Shown here piece by piece: positions 1 to 8,900 of a stretch of DNA of 64,000 nt. The stretch's first letter is position 1; each line of letters starts with the position of its first letter. The notes beneath the pieces were generated by a model. The model was given only the letters and a program-made list of their open reading frames with translations. It had not been told where the DNA came from and made no database searches. Source of the DNA: Paludibacteraceae bacterium (GTDB lineage: Bacteria; Bacteroidota; Bacteroidia; Bacteroidales; Paludibacteraceae); contig CAJOKE010000003.1 in the NCBI GenBank assembly GCA_905235225.1, positions 1 through 64,000 on the forward strand. Reading direction: 5' to 3'. The translations under genes and the position numbers were made by a program.

Positions 1-2
1 CA

Positions 3-167
3 GAAGTTCCTAATGCCTTTATTGCCGCCGATGGTATTGAATATGCTTTAGGCAACAAAATTCCTCTTTGGCTCTTCGGGTTCCTATACTAAACGAATAA
101 AAACGCCCAAATCTTCATCCTCCGCGGAGAGAAGGTATATACCGTGACGGGACAGGAAGTGAAGTGA
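3..167 (+). pseudogene. C-terminal end of an exported modular protein, interrupted by a stop
   Basis: Reading from base 3, an open frame enters the window and stops at TAA 90-92. The same frame then continues to TGA 165-167. The second part ends QIFILRGEKVYTVTGQEVK, closely matching the C-terminal tails of the three exported proteins at 57.4-62 kb (for example ILRDGQ..., YTITGQRME). This suggests the end of another member of that family, with its tail cut off by a nonsense change or a small indel near base 90. The body lies outside the window, so it is unclear whether the gene is broken or the tail is simply downstream residue. Confidence 0.4.
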
Positions 168-228
168 CCAAGTGACAAAGTACCATCTTAATAATAGTAT
201 ATTCTTTTTTTGCTAATGAGTACGTATT

Positions 229-283
229 GACCCCGACTTAAGCCCGATTTAAGCCCGACTTAACCCCGACTTGCCCCCGATAT
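229..283. repeat. 11-bp tandem array (5 units)
   Basis: Five consecutive 11-bp units (229-239, 240-250, 251-261, 262-272, 273-283) vary around aagcccgactt. The array is intergenic, downstream of the tail above. It is one of about ten arrays in the window sharing this period but not this sequence. Confidence 0.9.
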
Positions 284-415
284 CTATTTTATAAATGATT
301 GAAAATAAAGTATATAGATACTTATTGCGTTTCAGTCACATTTTCAGAGATCTTAAAAATCGTAAACTCTGAGGTTCAAATTGGTACGGAGAATACACCC
401 GTCAAAGACGTTCAC

Positions 416-454
416 GATGGTCGCGAGATGGTCGCGAGATGGTCGCGAGATGGT
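416..454. repeat. 11-bp tandem array (3.5 units)
   Basis: Three identical units gatggtcgcga (416-426, 427-437, 438-448) plus a partial fourth, in the gene-free stretch 168-636. That stretch otherwise holds only the array at 229-283, the promoter at 540-571 and a hairpin. Confidence 0.9.
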
Positions 455-539
455 GATGAGAGTGAGAGGTAAATGACTGCTAAACGGAGGCTGAAAAACT
501 GCTAAACGAAAAATATTCGGCGAAAAAAATCTTCTTCCT

Positions 540-571
540 CTTGCATATGTCAAAAAAAAGCAGTAAATTTG
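540..571 (+). promoter_or_regulatory. Bacteroidota-type promoter
   Basis: CTTG (540-543), 20-bp spacer and TAAATTTG (564-571) fit the -33/-7 consensus. It faces the decayed winged-helix fragment, so it may be a surviving promoter of a lost gene. Confidence 0.55.
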
Positions 572-582
572 CGGGCAAATTT

Positions 583-631
583 GCATGGTGCAGAGTGATG
601 AAGGGTTTTATGCTGCATTAATGCACCATGC
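583..631. repeat. Inverted repeat between promoter and winged-helix remnant
   Basis: Ten-base arms GCATGGTGCA (583-592) and TGCACCATGC (622-631) flank a 29-base loop. An 18-codon ORF (585-641) fills the loop and right arm. No U-run follows, so this is not a simple terminator. It could be a regulatory hairpin or a remnant. Confidence 0.5.
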
Positions 632-636
632 GATGA

Positions 637-870
637 AGTGACCAGAAAAGCACGCCAAAGTGGCCAGAAAAATGGCCAGAAAAGGCACAACAGATAATAG
701 ATGCTATATCGCATAATGCAAGTATCTCTATTCAACAATTAGAAGTACAATTGCAAATTGGGCATACCACTATTAAAAAGCTACTGCGCGAGATGCAAGC
801 AGAAGGCATCATCCGTCGGGTCGGACCGGACAGAGGCGGTCATTGGGAGATAGTCTCTAAAGATATATGA
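637..870 (+). pseudogene. Orphan winged-helix C-terminal domain fragment
   Basis: The frame encodes KWPEKWPEKAQQIIDAI, then IGHTTIKKLLREMQ and GIIRRVGPDRGGHWEIV. This looks like the winged-helix tail found at the C-terminus of Bacteroidota AlbA_2/Schlafen-type ATP-binding regulators. It has no proper start codon, and the catalytic or ATP-binding part is absent. A second copy of the same tail lies at 11410-11568. I read this as the 3' remnant of a deleted gene. The next gene, pfp, starts 34 bases downstream. Confidence 0.65.
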
Positions 871-904
871 GCAAAAATAATCAAAATATAAATAATTTAA
901 CATT

Positions 905-2560
905 ATGCAAAAAAGTCCATTACAGATTGCGCGTCAGAGCTATCAGCCGAAGATGCCGGTAGCATTGCAGGGCGCAGTACGCCTCGTAGAAGGCGAGAAA
1001 ACACATTCAGTAGCAGACCAAGAGGAGATTCAAAAACTCTTCCCGAACACGTACGGTCTGCCAATCATCACCATGGAACCCACCACGGGTGAGAACAAAT
1101 GCGCAGAGCCGTTTAATGTCGGAGTTATTCTATCGGGCGGACAGGCTCCCGGTGGTCACAACGTCATCAGCGGTCTGTATGACGGTCTGAAAGCACTGAA
1201 TCCGAACAACAAACTGTATGGTTTCCTCGGAGGTCCGAGCGGTCTGATTGACGGCAAATACCAAGAGCTGACAGGTGCTATCATCGACGAATACCGCAAC
1301 ACCGGTGGTTTTGATATTATCGGTTCCGGTCGTACCAAACTTGAAGAAACATGGCAGTTTGACAACGGTATCGAAGTATGCAACAAACTCGGCATCAAGG
1401 CTATCGTCATCATCGGTGGTGATGACTCTAACACCAACGCCTGCGTACTCGCCGAGTACTATCTGCAGAAGAAATGCGGCATTCAGGTTATCGGTTGCCC
1501 GAAGACCATTGATGGTGACCTCAAAAACGAGATGATCGAGACATCCTTTGGTTTTGACACCGCATGCAAAACCTATGCCGAACTTATCGGTAACATCCAG
1601 CGTGACGCCAACTCCGCCAAGAAATATTGGCACTTTATCCGCCTCATGGGCCGTTCGGCAAGCCACATTGCCTTGGAGTGCGCACTCCAGAGCCAGCCGA
1701 ACATCTGCCTTATCAGCGAAGAAGTCGAAGCAAAGAACATGACCCTGAACGACATCGTTGAGCAGATTGTCGAGGTCATTGTTGACCGCTCCAATGAAGG
1801 ACTGAACTTCGGTACTGTACTTATTCCCGAAGGACTCATTGAGTTTATTCCCGCTATGCGCGTCCTCATTCAGGAACTGAACGACATGCTTGCTCAAAAC
1901 GAGGAATTCACTTCGCTCGAAGGTGACGACGCCAAACGTGAGTACGTGAAGTCTATGCTTACACCTGCTTCATGCGCACTCTACCGCTCTCTGCCAAAGG
2001 GCATCGCACGTCAGCTCACACTTGACCGCGACCCGCACGGAAACGTAATGGTCAGCCAGATTGAAACAGAGAAACTGCTCATCGAAATGGTGGCAAAACG
2101 CCTTGCACAACTCAAAGCGGAAGGTAAATATAAAGGCAAATTCTCTGCTCTCAACCACTTCTTCGGTTATGAAGGACGTTGCGCTATACCGTCCAATTTT
2201 GACGCAGACTACTGCTACTCGATTGGCGTTAACGCTTCACACCTCATCGCTGCCGGAAAGACAGGTTATATGTCACTTGTCCGCAACCTTACCAAACCCG
2301 CTGCCGAATGGCTCGCAGGAGGTGTACCCATCACCATGATGATGAACATGGAGAAACGTAACGGCAAAATGAAACCCGTTATCCAGAAAGCACTGGTTGA
2401 ACTGGATGGCAAACCGTTCCAATACTTCAAAGCACATCGTACTGAATGGGCGGATTCCAAAACGAGTTACATTTACCCGGGACCCATTCAGTACTATGGA
2501 CCTTCAGAGATTTGCGACCAACCTACCATCACCCTCAAACTTGAACGTGGTGCAAAATAA
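905..2560 (+). CDS. pfp: Diphosphate--fructose-6-phosphate 1-phosphotransferase
   Basis: This is the PPi-dependent phosphofructokinase that interconverts fructose 6-phosphate and fructose 1,6-bisphosphate in cytoplasmic glycolysis/gluconeogenesis. The 551-residue length fits the long PFP class common in Bacteroidota. Visible signatures are [13 protein letters not shown] near residue 78 (phosphate-binding loop), GGDDSNTNA near residue 173, where GGDDS rather than GGDGS marks PPi specificity, and [10 protein letters not shown] near residue 199 with the catalytic Asp. MGR near residue 248 is the usual substrate-contact motif. The ATG at 905 starts a complete N-terminus. The gene stands alone, and its transcript probably ends at the hairpin 2647-2684. 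Confidence 0.96.
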   Translation: MQKSPLQIARQSYQPKMPVALQGAVRLVEGEKTHSVADQEEIQKLFPNTYGLPIITMEPTTGENKCAEPFNVGVILSGGQAPGGHNVISGLYDGLKALNPNNKLYGFLGGPSGLIDGKYQELTGAIIDEYRNTGGFDIIGSGRTKLEETWQFDNGIEVCNKLGIKAIVIIGGDDSNTNACVLAEYYLQKKCGIQVIGCPKTIDGDLKNEMIETSFGFDTACKTYAELIGNIQRDANSAKKYWHFIRLMGRSASHIALECALQSQPNICLISEEVEAKNMTLNDIVEQIVEVIVDRSNEGLNFGTVLIPEGLIEFIPAMRVLIQELNDMLAQNEEFTSLEGDDAKREYVKSMLTPASCALYRSLPKGIARQLTLDRDPHGNVMVSQIETEKLLIEMVAKRLAQLKAEGKYKGKFSALNHFFGYEGRCAIPSNFDADYCYSIGVNASHLIAAGKTGYMSLVRNLTKPAAEWLAGGVPITMMMNMEKRNGKMKPVIQKALVELDGKPFQYFKAHRTEWADSKTSYIYPGPIQYYGPSEICDQPTITLKLERGAK

Positions 2561-2564
2561 CAAG

Positions 2565-2678
2565 GGTGTGTCAAAAGCCTAATTGTGACGTACTGAATGC
2601 GAACGTGATGCGAACGAGATGCAAACGTAAGTAGTTAAAAAGGCAAAAAGAAGGTGTGTCAAAATCGCTTGATACACC
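2565..2678. mobile_element. MITE-like element, copy 1, containing an 11-bp array
   Basis: The outer ends ggtgtgtcaa (2565-2574) and ttgatacacc (2669-2678) form a terminal inverted repeat. Inside are the block attgtgacgtactg and three 11-bp units around gatgcgaacga (2596-2628). A 113-bp relative with the same interior lies at 58979-59091 in the same orientation. There is no ORF. Target duplications are not obvious. Confidence 0.6.
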
Positions 2679-2684
2679 TTCTTT
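2647..2684 (+). terminator. Strong hairpin terminator after pfp
   Basis: Sixteen-base arms (2647-2662 and 2669-2684), starting aaagaaggtgtgtcaa, flank a 6-base loop with one G-T pair. The right arm ends in a T-rich stretch. The stem overlaps the right end of the MITE-like element. Confidence 0.75.
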
Positions 2685-2694
2685 ATCCACTTAA

Positions 2695-2725
2695 TTTGCA
2701 CACATCATTTTTTTCTCCACCTTTG
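2695..2725 (+). promoter_or_regulatory. Promoter for the TPR-like protein gene
   Basis: TTTG (2695-2698), a 19-bp spacer and CACCTTTG (2718-2725), 28 bases before the ATG at 2754. The -7 box has CA instead of TA. Confidence 0.55.
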
Positions 2726-2753
2726 CAAGGAATTTTACAATCAACACGAATAA

Positions 2754-3440
2754 ATGACAAAGTATCTTTATACCTTTCTCTTATCCGCTATATCACTTCT
2801 CGGGATGGCGGAAAACATGTTCGTCCAAGACCGACATTTACTGGACGCATACCTCACCAACGACATGTCCGTCTGGAAATCCCACATTGACACCGCCAGT
2901 TTGACACCACACCTCCTGGCATATGAGTACGGCTATTGTGCCGCCCTTTTGGACACGGACAAAGAAGCTGCCAAACCCTATGTACAGCGTTACCGCAAGC
3001 ACGTGGAAGCATTGCAGCACAACTTGCCTGCCGGACACTTTGAGATGTACATGTCTGCCGTCTATGTCTATGAATTGCGCTTGCATGAATCCTTCCATCC
3101 CGTCAAATCACTCTCACTGGCACGCGAAGCCGTCAAACTGGCTCCCGAAGACCCGCTTGCACTGACCTATTGCGGCACAGCACTCTTTTATGCACCCAAG
3201 CCCTTCGGTGATAAAACCGAAGCTCTGGCACTTTTCCTGCGCGCTGAAGAACGTTTCCGCTCATCCCAATGGTACAACTGCTGGTGGCGTCCCGCAGCCC
3301 TCATGTACATCGCACAATGCTACGACAAACAGGGTGATTCCGCCGAAGCCGCCAAACGCGCCAACGCCCTGCTCAGTGAATACCCGCAATATCTTTTTAT
3401 CCGCGACACGTTCCTGCCCGCGCTCAATGCAAAGAAGTAA
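2754..3440 (+). CDS. Exported TPR-like protein of unknown function
   Basis: A 228-residue protein with a Sec signal peptide (MTKYLYTFLLSAISLLGMA). The mature part is helical, with tetratricopeptide-like pairs: residues ~125-150 (SLAREAVKLAPEDPLALTYC) and ~190-215 (YIAQCYDKQGDSAEAAKRAN). It is probably periplasmic or outer-membrane associated. Only two bases separate it from the downstream HAD gene, so the two are likely cotranscribed. Nothing identifies a partner. Confidence 0.7.
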   Translation: MTKYLYTFLLSAISLLGMAENMFVQDRHLLDAYLTNDMSVWKSHIDTASLTPHLLAYEYGYCAALLDTDKEAAKPYVQRYRKHVEALQHNLPAGHFEMYMSAVYVYELRLHESFHPVKSLSLAREAVKLAPEDPLALTYCGTALFYAPKPFGDKTEALALFLRAEERFRSSQWYNCWWRPAALMYIAQCYDKQGDSAEAAKRANALLSEYPQYLFIRDTFLPALNAKK

Positions 3441-3442
3441 CT

Positions 3443-4108
3443 ATGCTCCACACTGTTGATAATTGCCCCCGTAAGATTTATGTATTCGACCTTGGCGGTG
3501 TCCTCATCAACCTCAATGTCAACCGCTGCATGGATGCGTTTACCGCTCTCATGGGTACAGATAATCTCCGTTCCGTTCTTGGAATGGATGCCGATGGCGA
3601 GGGCGTGACTGCCGTCAGTATCGCTTCACGCAGGCTCATGGCTGATTTCGAACGCGGACTCATCTCTCCCGACGAGTTTATTGGATCCATACTACCCTAT
3701 TGCAAATCCGGCACAACAACGCAACAGATTACTGACGCATGGATGGCAATGCTGGATGATTTACCGGCGGAACGGCTCAATGTCATTGCACGACTCAAAG
3801 CGACTGGCTATCCCGTCTATCTGCTTTCCAACGGAAACGACCTGCATTTCACATATATCAACCAGACATATCGGTTGGATCATTATTTTGACCGCATGTT
3901 CCTGTCACAGCAGATGCACATGGCGAAACCGGAAAAAGAAATATTTGACGCTGTCCACCAATCACTTACAGCTGCACATCCCGAAGTGACAGACCCCCGT
4001 AACATCATCTTCATCGATGATATTGAAGCCAACCGAACCGCCGCCTCTCATTATGTCGGTTGGACAACCTACCCTGCCCTTTCGTCGCTGCTCAAATCAA
4101 ATCACTGA
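3443..4108 (+). CDS. HAD-superfamily hydrolase (YihX-like phosphatase)
   Basis: The 221-residue protein has the HAD motifs in order: FDLGGVLINLN near residue 16 (catalytic Asp), LLSNGND near residue 130 (motif II Ser), KPEKEIF near residue 166 (motif III Lys) and FIDDIEAN near residue 192 (motif IV). The DLGGV form, lacking the usual second Asp, resembles the YihX/epoxide-hydrolase-like subgroup acting on small phosphorylated metabolites. The substrate cannot be told from sequence. Its 3' end overlaps the convergent YbaK-type gene by 17 bases. Confidence 0.85.
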   Translation: MLHTVDNCPRKIYVFDLGGVLINLNVNRCMDAFTALMGTDNLRSVLGMDADGEGVTAVSIASRRLMADFERGLISPDEFIGSILPYCKSGTTTQQITDAWMAMLDDLPAERLNVIARLKATGYPVYLLSNGNDLHFTYINQTYRLDHYFDRMFLSQQMHMAKPEKEIFDAVHQSLTAAHPEVTDPRNIIFIDDIEANRTAASHYVGWTTYPALSSLLKSNH

Positions 4109-4571
4109 CCGTCAGCGGCACATAGTCTATCAGACTCTGCGCCGTCAGACGAAGTTGCATACCCCGCTGTCCTGCAGATACATATATCTTTTCATGAAGC
4201 AGACACGTCTCATCTATATAGGTCGGAAATGGTTTCTTCATCCCTATCGGACAACAACCGCCACGGATATAGCCTGTCAATGGCAGCAGTTCTTTCTGAG
4301 AGATGGGTTTGCATGATTTGTTACCGCTGGCGCGCGCCGCTTTTTTCAAATCCACCTCGCACGCTCCCGGAACGACACACACAAAATGCCTGACCTTGTC
4401 GCCCTCCAACACGATTGTTTTGAACACGGAATCCACATCCTCACCTAACTGCTCTGCAACATGCGTGGCACTCAGGTCTGACTCATCCACCGCGTACTCT
4501 ATTAACTCATACGCTATTCCTGCCGCATCTAACAGCCTGCATACATTCGTCTTTTGTATCTTCTGACTCAT
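4092..4571 (-). CDS. ybaK: YbaK/EbsC-type Cys-tRNA(Pro) deacylase
   Basis: The cytoplasmic trans-editing enzyme hydrolyses mischarged Cys-tRNA(Pro). The ATG at 4571 (MSQKIQKTNVCRLLDAAGI) gives a 159-residue protein of normal YbaK length; an upstream in-frame start would add six residues. Typical features are the N-terminal TNV..LLD segment, FKTIVLEGD (central strand, Lys), and GYIRGGCCPIGMKKPFPTYID near residue 110, carrying the GG.SP/CPIG signature loop. The promoter presumably lies in the 11-bp periodic region upstream. Confidence 0.9.
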   Translation of the reverse strand: MSQKIQKTNVCRLLDAAGIAYELIEYAVDESDLSATHVAEQLGEDVDSVFKTIVLEGDKVRHFVCVVPGACEVDLKKAARASGNKSCKPISQKELLPLTGYIRGGCCPIGMKKPFPTYIDETCLLHEKIYVSAGQRGMQLRLTAQSLIDYVPLTVSDLI

Positions 4572-4593
4572 ATAATTTTTCCTAAACACGACT

Positions 4594-4626
4594 CGCTTAC
4601 GAGAGACTTACGGGACGGTTACGAGC
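4594..4626. repeat. 11-bp array (3 clear units)
   Basis: Units cgcttacgaga, gacttacggga and cggttacgagc at 4594, 4605 and 4616 share ttacg at a fixed offset. About three weaker units may follow to ~4660. It lies between the divergent ybaK and RND operon. Confidence 0.7.
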
Positions 4627-4768
4627 GGATAAGCAGCAACGTATAACGAACCTTAACGAAATTTTCTGCAAAGATAATACAAAACCTCTTTTAGTGTATC
4701 GTTTGACCTGCATTTTTTTGAAAATTTAACATATTTTTACACAGTTCCTCGACAACGCACGCATTTTA

Positions 4769-4800
4769 TTTGTGTATTTTGGTTTTTTGTTGTATCTTTG
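4769..4800 (+). promoter_or_regulatory. Promoter of the RND efflux operon
   Basis: TTTG (4769-4772), a 20-bp spacer and TATCTTTG (4793-4800) match the -33/-7 consensus exactly. The transcript would start ~30 bases before the ATG at 4836. Confidence 0.85.
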
Positions 4801-4835
4801 CACCCGAAAAACGTTTCGAATTGAAAAAAATACAT

Positions 4836-5912
4836 ATGAAAAAAGAATTCTACTTGCTTGCAGTCATGGCACTATTGACTGCATGTGGCATTGACATGCC
4901 AAAGGAAACTTACACTTCCTATGAAACAATGACTGTAAAAAAATCAGACATCGTCTTCCCTATTAAATTCAGCGCGAAGATGAAAGGTGAAAACGATGTC
5001 ACCATCCAGCCGCAGGTAAGCGGACAACTCATGCAGATTTGTGTAACGGAAGGACAAATGGTCAAAAAAGGCGATGTCCTCTTCATCATCGACAGCCGCA
5101 ATGCGCAACTGGAACTTGAAGCCGCAGAGGCTAATCTTCTTGCTGCCCAAGCCTTGGAAAGCAGTGCCTTGCTGGAGTACGAAGGTAACAAAAACCTTTA
5201 CAGCAAAGGTATCATCAGCCAGTTCATGCTCGATAACAGCAAAAATGCCTATGACCGCGCCAAAGCTGCTTCATCTCAAGCAAAAGCCGCAGCCGACAGA
5301 GCCGCTGTCAACCTCGGATTCTGTACCATCAAATCGCCGGTCACGGGATACCTCAGTTCCATTGACATAACTCCGGGTACACAGGTCGGACCGGGAACCT
5401 ATCTCACCATGGTCAGCGGCAACGCCAATATGCACGCCGAGTTCTCTATTAACGAGACCTTCCTCGACAGCCGCGTATCCAGTTCCGACAGCAAAACTCT
5501 AAAGAGCCTGCCCGATGTCACTTTTGTCATGAAAAACGGCACAGAGTACAAACGAAAAGGACGTATCACCAGTATCGCCGGTGCTGTGGACAGAGCCACC
5601 GGAACTATCGCCTGCAAGGCAACCTTCCCCAACCCGGACGGGGAACTTTACTCGGGCATTCAGGGAACCATTATCGTCCCGTTTGATATCAAAAACGTTA
5701 TGGTCATTCCGCAGGCTGCGGTTGTACGCCTTCAAGATAAAAGCCTCGTCTATAAAGTGCAACCCGACAGCACTGCTACTGCTGTGATAATAACAGCCGA
5801 AGCATCAGGAAACGGGAAAGATGTCATCGTTACATCCGGACTTAATGTCGGAGACCAAATCGTTACTATCGGTGCCAATAATGTACAAGAAGGACAACAA
5901 GTCATTTTCTAA
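4836..5912 (+). CDS. RND efflux periplasmic adaptor lipoprotein (AcrA/MexA family)
   Basis: This membrane-fusion protein couples the inner-membrane RND pump to the outer-membrane channel. The start at 4836 gives 358 residues, with a lipoprotein signal (MKKEFYLLAVMALLTAC, Cys17). The mature part shows the lipoyl-like half-motif PQVSGQL..I.V.EGQ.VKKGDVLF (residues ~58-85) and an Ala-rich coiled-coil hairpin (~95-160). The second lipoyl half is IKSPVTGYLS (~165), followed by the beta-barrel and membrane-proximal domains. An in-frame start upstream at 4770 lies inside the promoter and is rejected. Three bases separate it from the permease. Confidence 0.93.
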   Translation: MKKEFYLLAVMALLTACGIDMPKETYTSYETMTVKKSDIVFPIKFSAKMKGENDVTIQPQVSGQLMQICVTEGQMVKKGDVLFIIDSRNAQLELEAAEANLLAAQALESSALLEYEGNKNLYSKGIISQFMLDNSKNAYDRAKAASSQAKAAADRAAVNLGFCTIKSPVTGYLSSIDITPGTQVGPGTYLTMVSGNANMHAEFSINETFLDSRVSSSDSKTLKSLPDVTFVMKNGTEYKRKGRITSIAGAVDRATGTIACKATFPNPDGELYSGIQGTIIVPFDIKNVMVIPQAAVVRLQDKSLVYKVQPDSTATAVIITAEASGNGKDVIVTSGLNVGDQIVTIGANNVQEGQQVIF

Positions 5913-5915
5913 GCC

Positions 5916-8900
5916 ATGAAAGGAAATATTTTTATCAATAAACATGTGATGGCATGCTCCATCGCCATTGTCATCACTTTGGTGGGATTCATTTGTATGA
6001 ATACGCTGCCTGTAGAGCAGTATCCTGATATTGCCCCACCTATGGTTCGCGTCACAACTTCATACACCGGCGCGGATGCCAACACCATCATGAAATCTGT
6101 AGTACAACCGTTGGAAGAAAGTATCAACGGCGTACCCGGAATGACATATATCACATCTAATTCTTCCGCATCGGGAGAAGTGTCTATCCAGGTTTTCTTC
6201 AAGCAAGGAGCTGACCCCGACATCGCTGCCGTAAACGTCCAGAACCGCGTCAGCAAAGCACTGGCTCTGCTACCCGCCGAGGTTACTAAAGTCGGTGTAC
6301 AGGTTGCCAAACAGCAGAACAATATCCTGCACATCGGCGCGCTCAAATCCACCGACGGCAAATATGACGCTGATTTCATTTCCAACTATATTGACATCAA
6401 TGTCAAACCGCGGCTCATGCGTATCACCGGTGTCGGAGATGTCATGTCGCTCGGTAACACCTACGCCCTGCGCATATGGCTCAAACCGGATGTCATGGCA
6501 CAATATGGTTTGGAGCCGGACGATGTCTTTGCCGCCATCGGAACACAGAGTTTTGTCGCCGCAACAGGCTCACTCGGCGAACAGAGCGAGAACGCTTACC
6601 AGTACACAATGGAGTATAGCGGTACTCTCAAATCAGTAGAGGAATTTAATGACATCGTTCTGCGCACCGCGGATGGCGGACACATGCTGCGACTTGACGA
6701 TGTAGCCGATGTTGAGATCGGGGCGGTTAGTTATAACTTCACATCCAGCATTGACGGCAAACCCGGCACAATGTACATGGTCTTTCAGGCACCGGGTGCT
6801 AACGCAACTGAAGTCAATGCACGTATCAAAAAACTATATCAGGACATCAAACCGACCATGCCGGCGGGATTGGAGTTTGAAATTCTACAGACCTCTGATG
6901 ACTTCCTCTTTGCCGCCATCCACAATGTGGTCGAGACACTTGTCATTGCAATTCTCCTCGTTATTCTTGTGGTATATTTCTTCCTTCAGAACTTCAAAGC
7001 CACACTCATTCCTTCAATCTCCATCATTGTCTCACTCATGGGAACTTTCGCCATCGTTACAGTGGCGGGATTCTCGCTGAATATATTGACACTCTTTGCC
7101 CTGGTACTTGCTATCGGTACCGTCGTCGATGACGCTATCGTCGTCGTCGAAGCGGTCATGGCAAAAATGGAAGGCGGAATATCCGATGCACGCGAAGCCA
7201 CCAGACAAGCCATGAGCGAAGTTTCTGTTGCTGTTGTTTCCTGCACACTCGTCTTTATGGCTGTGTTTATTCCCGTCGCCTTTATGCCCGGCACCAGCGG
7301 CAGCTTCTTCCTGCAGTTCGGCGTCACATTGGCATCGGCAGTAGGATTGTCATGTGTATGCGCCCTCGTACTTTGCCCCGCACTTTGCGCTATCATGATG
7401 AAATACGAGGAGACGGACACCCAAAAGAAAAACTTCAACTACTATATCAAGTACGCATATACCGTCAGCTATAACGCCATCGCAGACAAATATCAGAAAG
7501 GTGTCTCGCACTTTATCAAACGCTCATGGATGGCATGGATTCTGCTCGCTGTAGCGGCCGTTCTGCTGGTATTGTCCATGCGCGCACTGCCTTCAGGACT
7601 TGTGCCTCAGGAAGACCAGGGTGTCTTCTTTGCCGAAGTTCGCGCTCCGGAAGGTTGCACCTTGCATGAAACAGAAGAAATAGTAAAGAAGATTGAACAG
7701 AAAATCAAAAATATCCCCGAACTTGAAAGCTACGCAGTCGTTAACGGATTCGGCATGCTCGCCAATAGGTCCGCAAGTTGCTACGCAACTCTCATTGTCC
7801 GGCTCAAGAACTGGGATGACAGACCCGGACTGAATCATTACATTGAACTTGTTTTTGGAAGATTTGCAGCCGATTGCATGGAGATTAAAAATGCACTCGT
7901 CATTCCTTTCCAGATGCCGCAAGTTCCTGGATACGGTTCATCCAGTTCCGTCAACCTCGTCCTGCAAGATACACAGGACAGACCGATGACTGAATTCAAC
8001 GCCGATGCCAACAAATTCCTCGCCGAACTTAACCAACGCCCGGAGATTATGATGGCTATGAGTACCTATTCCGAGCGTTTCCCAAAATACGAGGTGGAAA
8101 TAGATGCACCGCAATGCGCCCGGTCAGGAATAACTCCGGCGGCAGTCCTTAATACACTCGGTGCATACTGCGGAGCCGCATATATCGGAAACTTCAACCA
8201 GTTTGGTAAAGTCTATCGGATTATGGCAAACGCAGCTCCCGAATATAGACTTGATCCGACAGCACTGAACAATATCTTCGTTCGGGTACATGGTGGAAAA
8301 ATGGCACCGATTTCCGAATTTGTCACTCTGCACGAAGTCGTGGGTTCGGCTTCTGAAGAGCATTTCAACCTCCTGCAAAGTATTACCTGCGAAGTCATGA
8401 CTGCGTCTGGATCTTCAGAAGGCGATGCACATCAGGCGATTGCCGAAGTTTTCAAACAAACTATGCCTGCCGGATATAGTTACGAGTACGGCGGTATGAG
8501 CCGCGAGGTGGAAGAAACAGCCGGTTCCAATGCAACCGCCATGATCTATCTCATTTGCGTTATACTTATCTATCTTATCCTCGCCTCACTATATAACTCT
8601 TGGTTCACACCTTGGGCTGTACTGCTTTCCGTTCCCTTTGGTCTTTTGGGATCCTTCGGTGTAACATGGCTCGTATCACTCTGTCACCTTCCGGGTATGG
8701 AAAACAACATCTACCTGCAGACAGGTGTGATTATGCTCATTGGTCTGTTGGCAAAAACGGCAATTTTGATTACCGAATTTGCACAGGAACGCCGGGCGCA
8801 AGGCATGTCCATACGTGATGCTGCATTCGCTGCCTGCCAAGCGTCTAAGACCGATTCTCATGACTGTGGTAACAATGATTGCCGGTATGATTCCATTGAT

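Noticed and set aside
229..283. Possible CRISPR arrays in the short tandem repeats
   Set aside because: Units are 11 or 22 bp with no unique spacers between them and no cas genes nearby; they are plain tandem repeats.
1130..1897. Long antisense ORF (255 codons) inside pfp
   Set aside because: The plus strand is an unambiguous PFP; the antisense translation shows no motif and mirrors codon bias.
4770..4835. Longer N-terminus for the RND adaptor
   Set aside because: The upstream start overlaps the -33/-7 promoter and would bury the lipoprotein signal.
8838..8853. Programmed ribosomal frameshifting in the RND permease
   Set aside because: No slippery heptamer, stop-codon context or downstream pseudoknot is evident; a two-base loss explains the spacing better.
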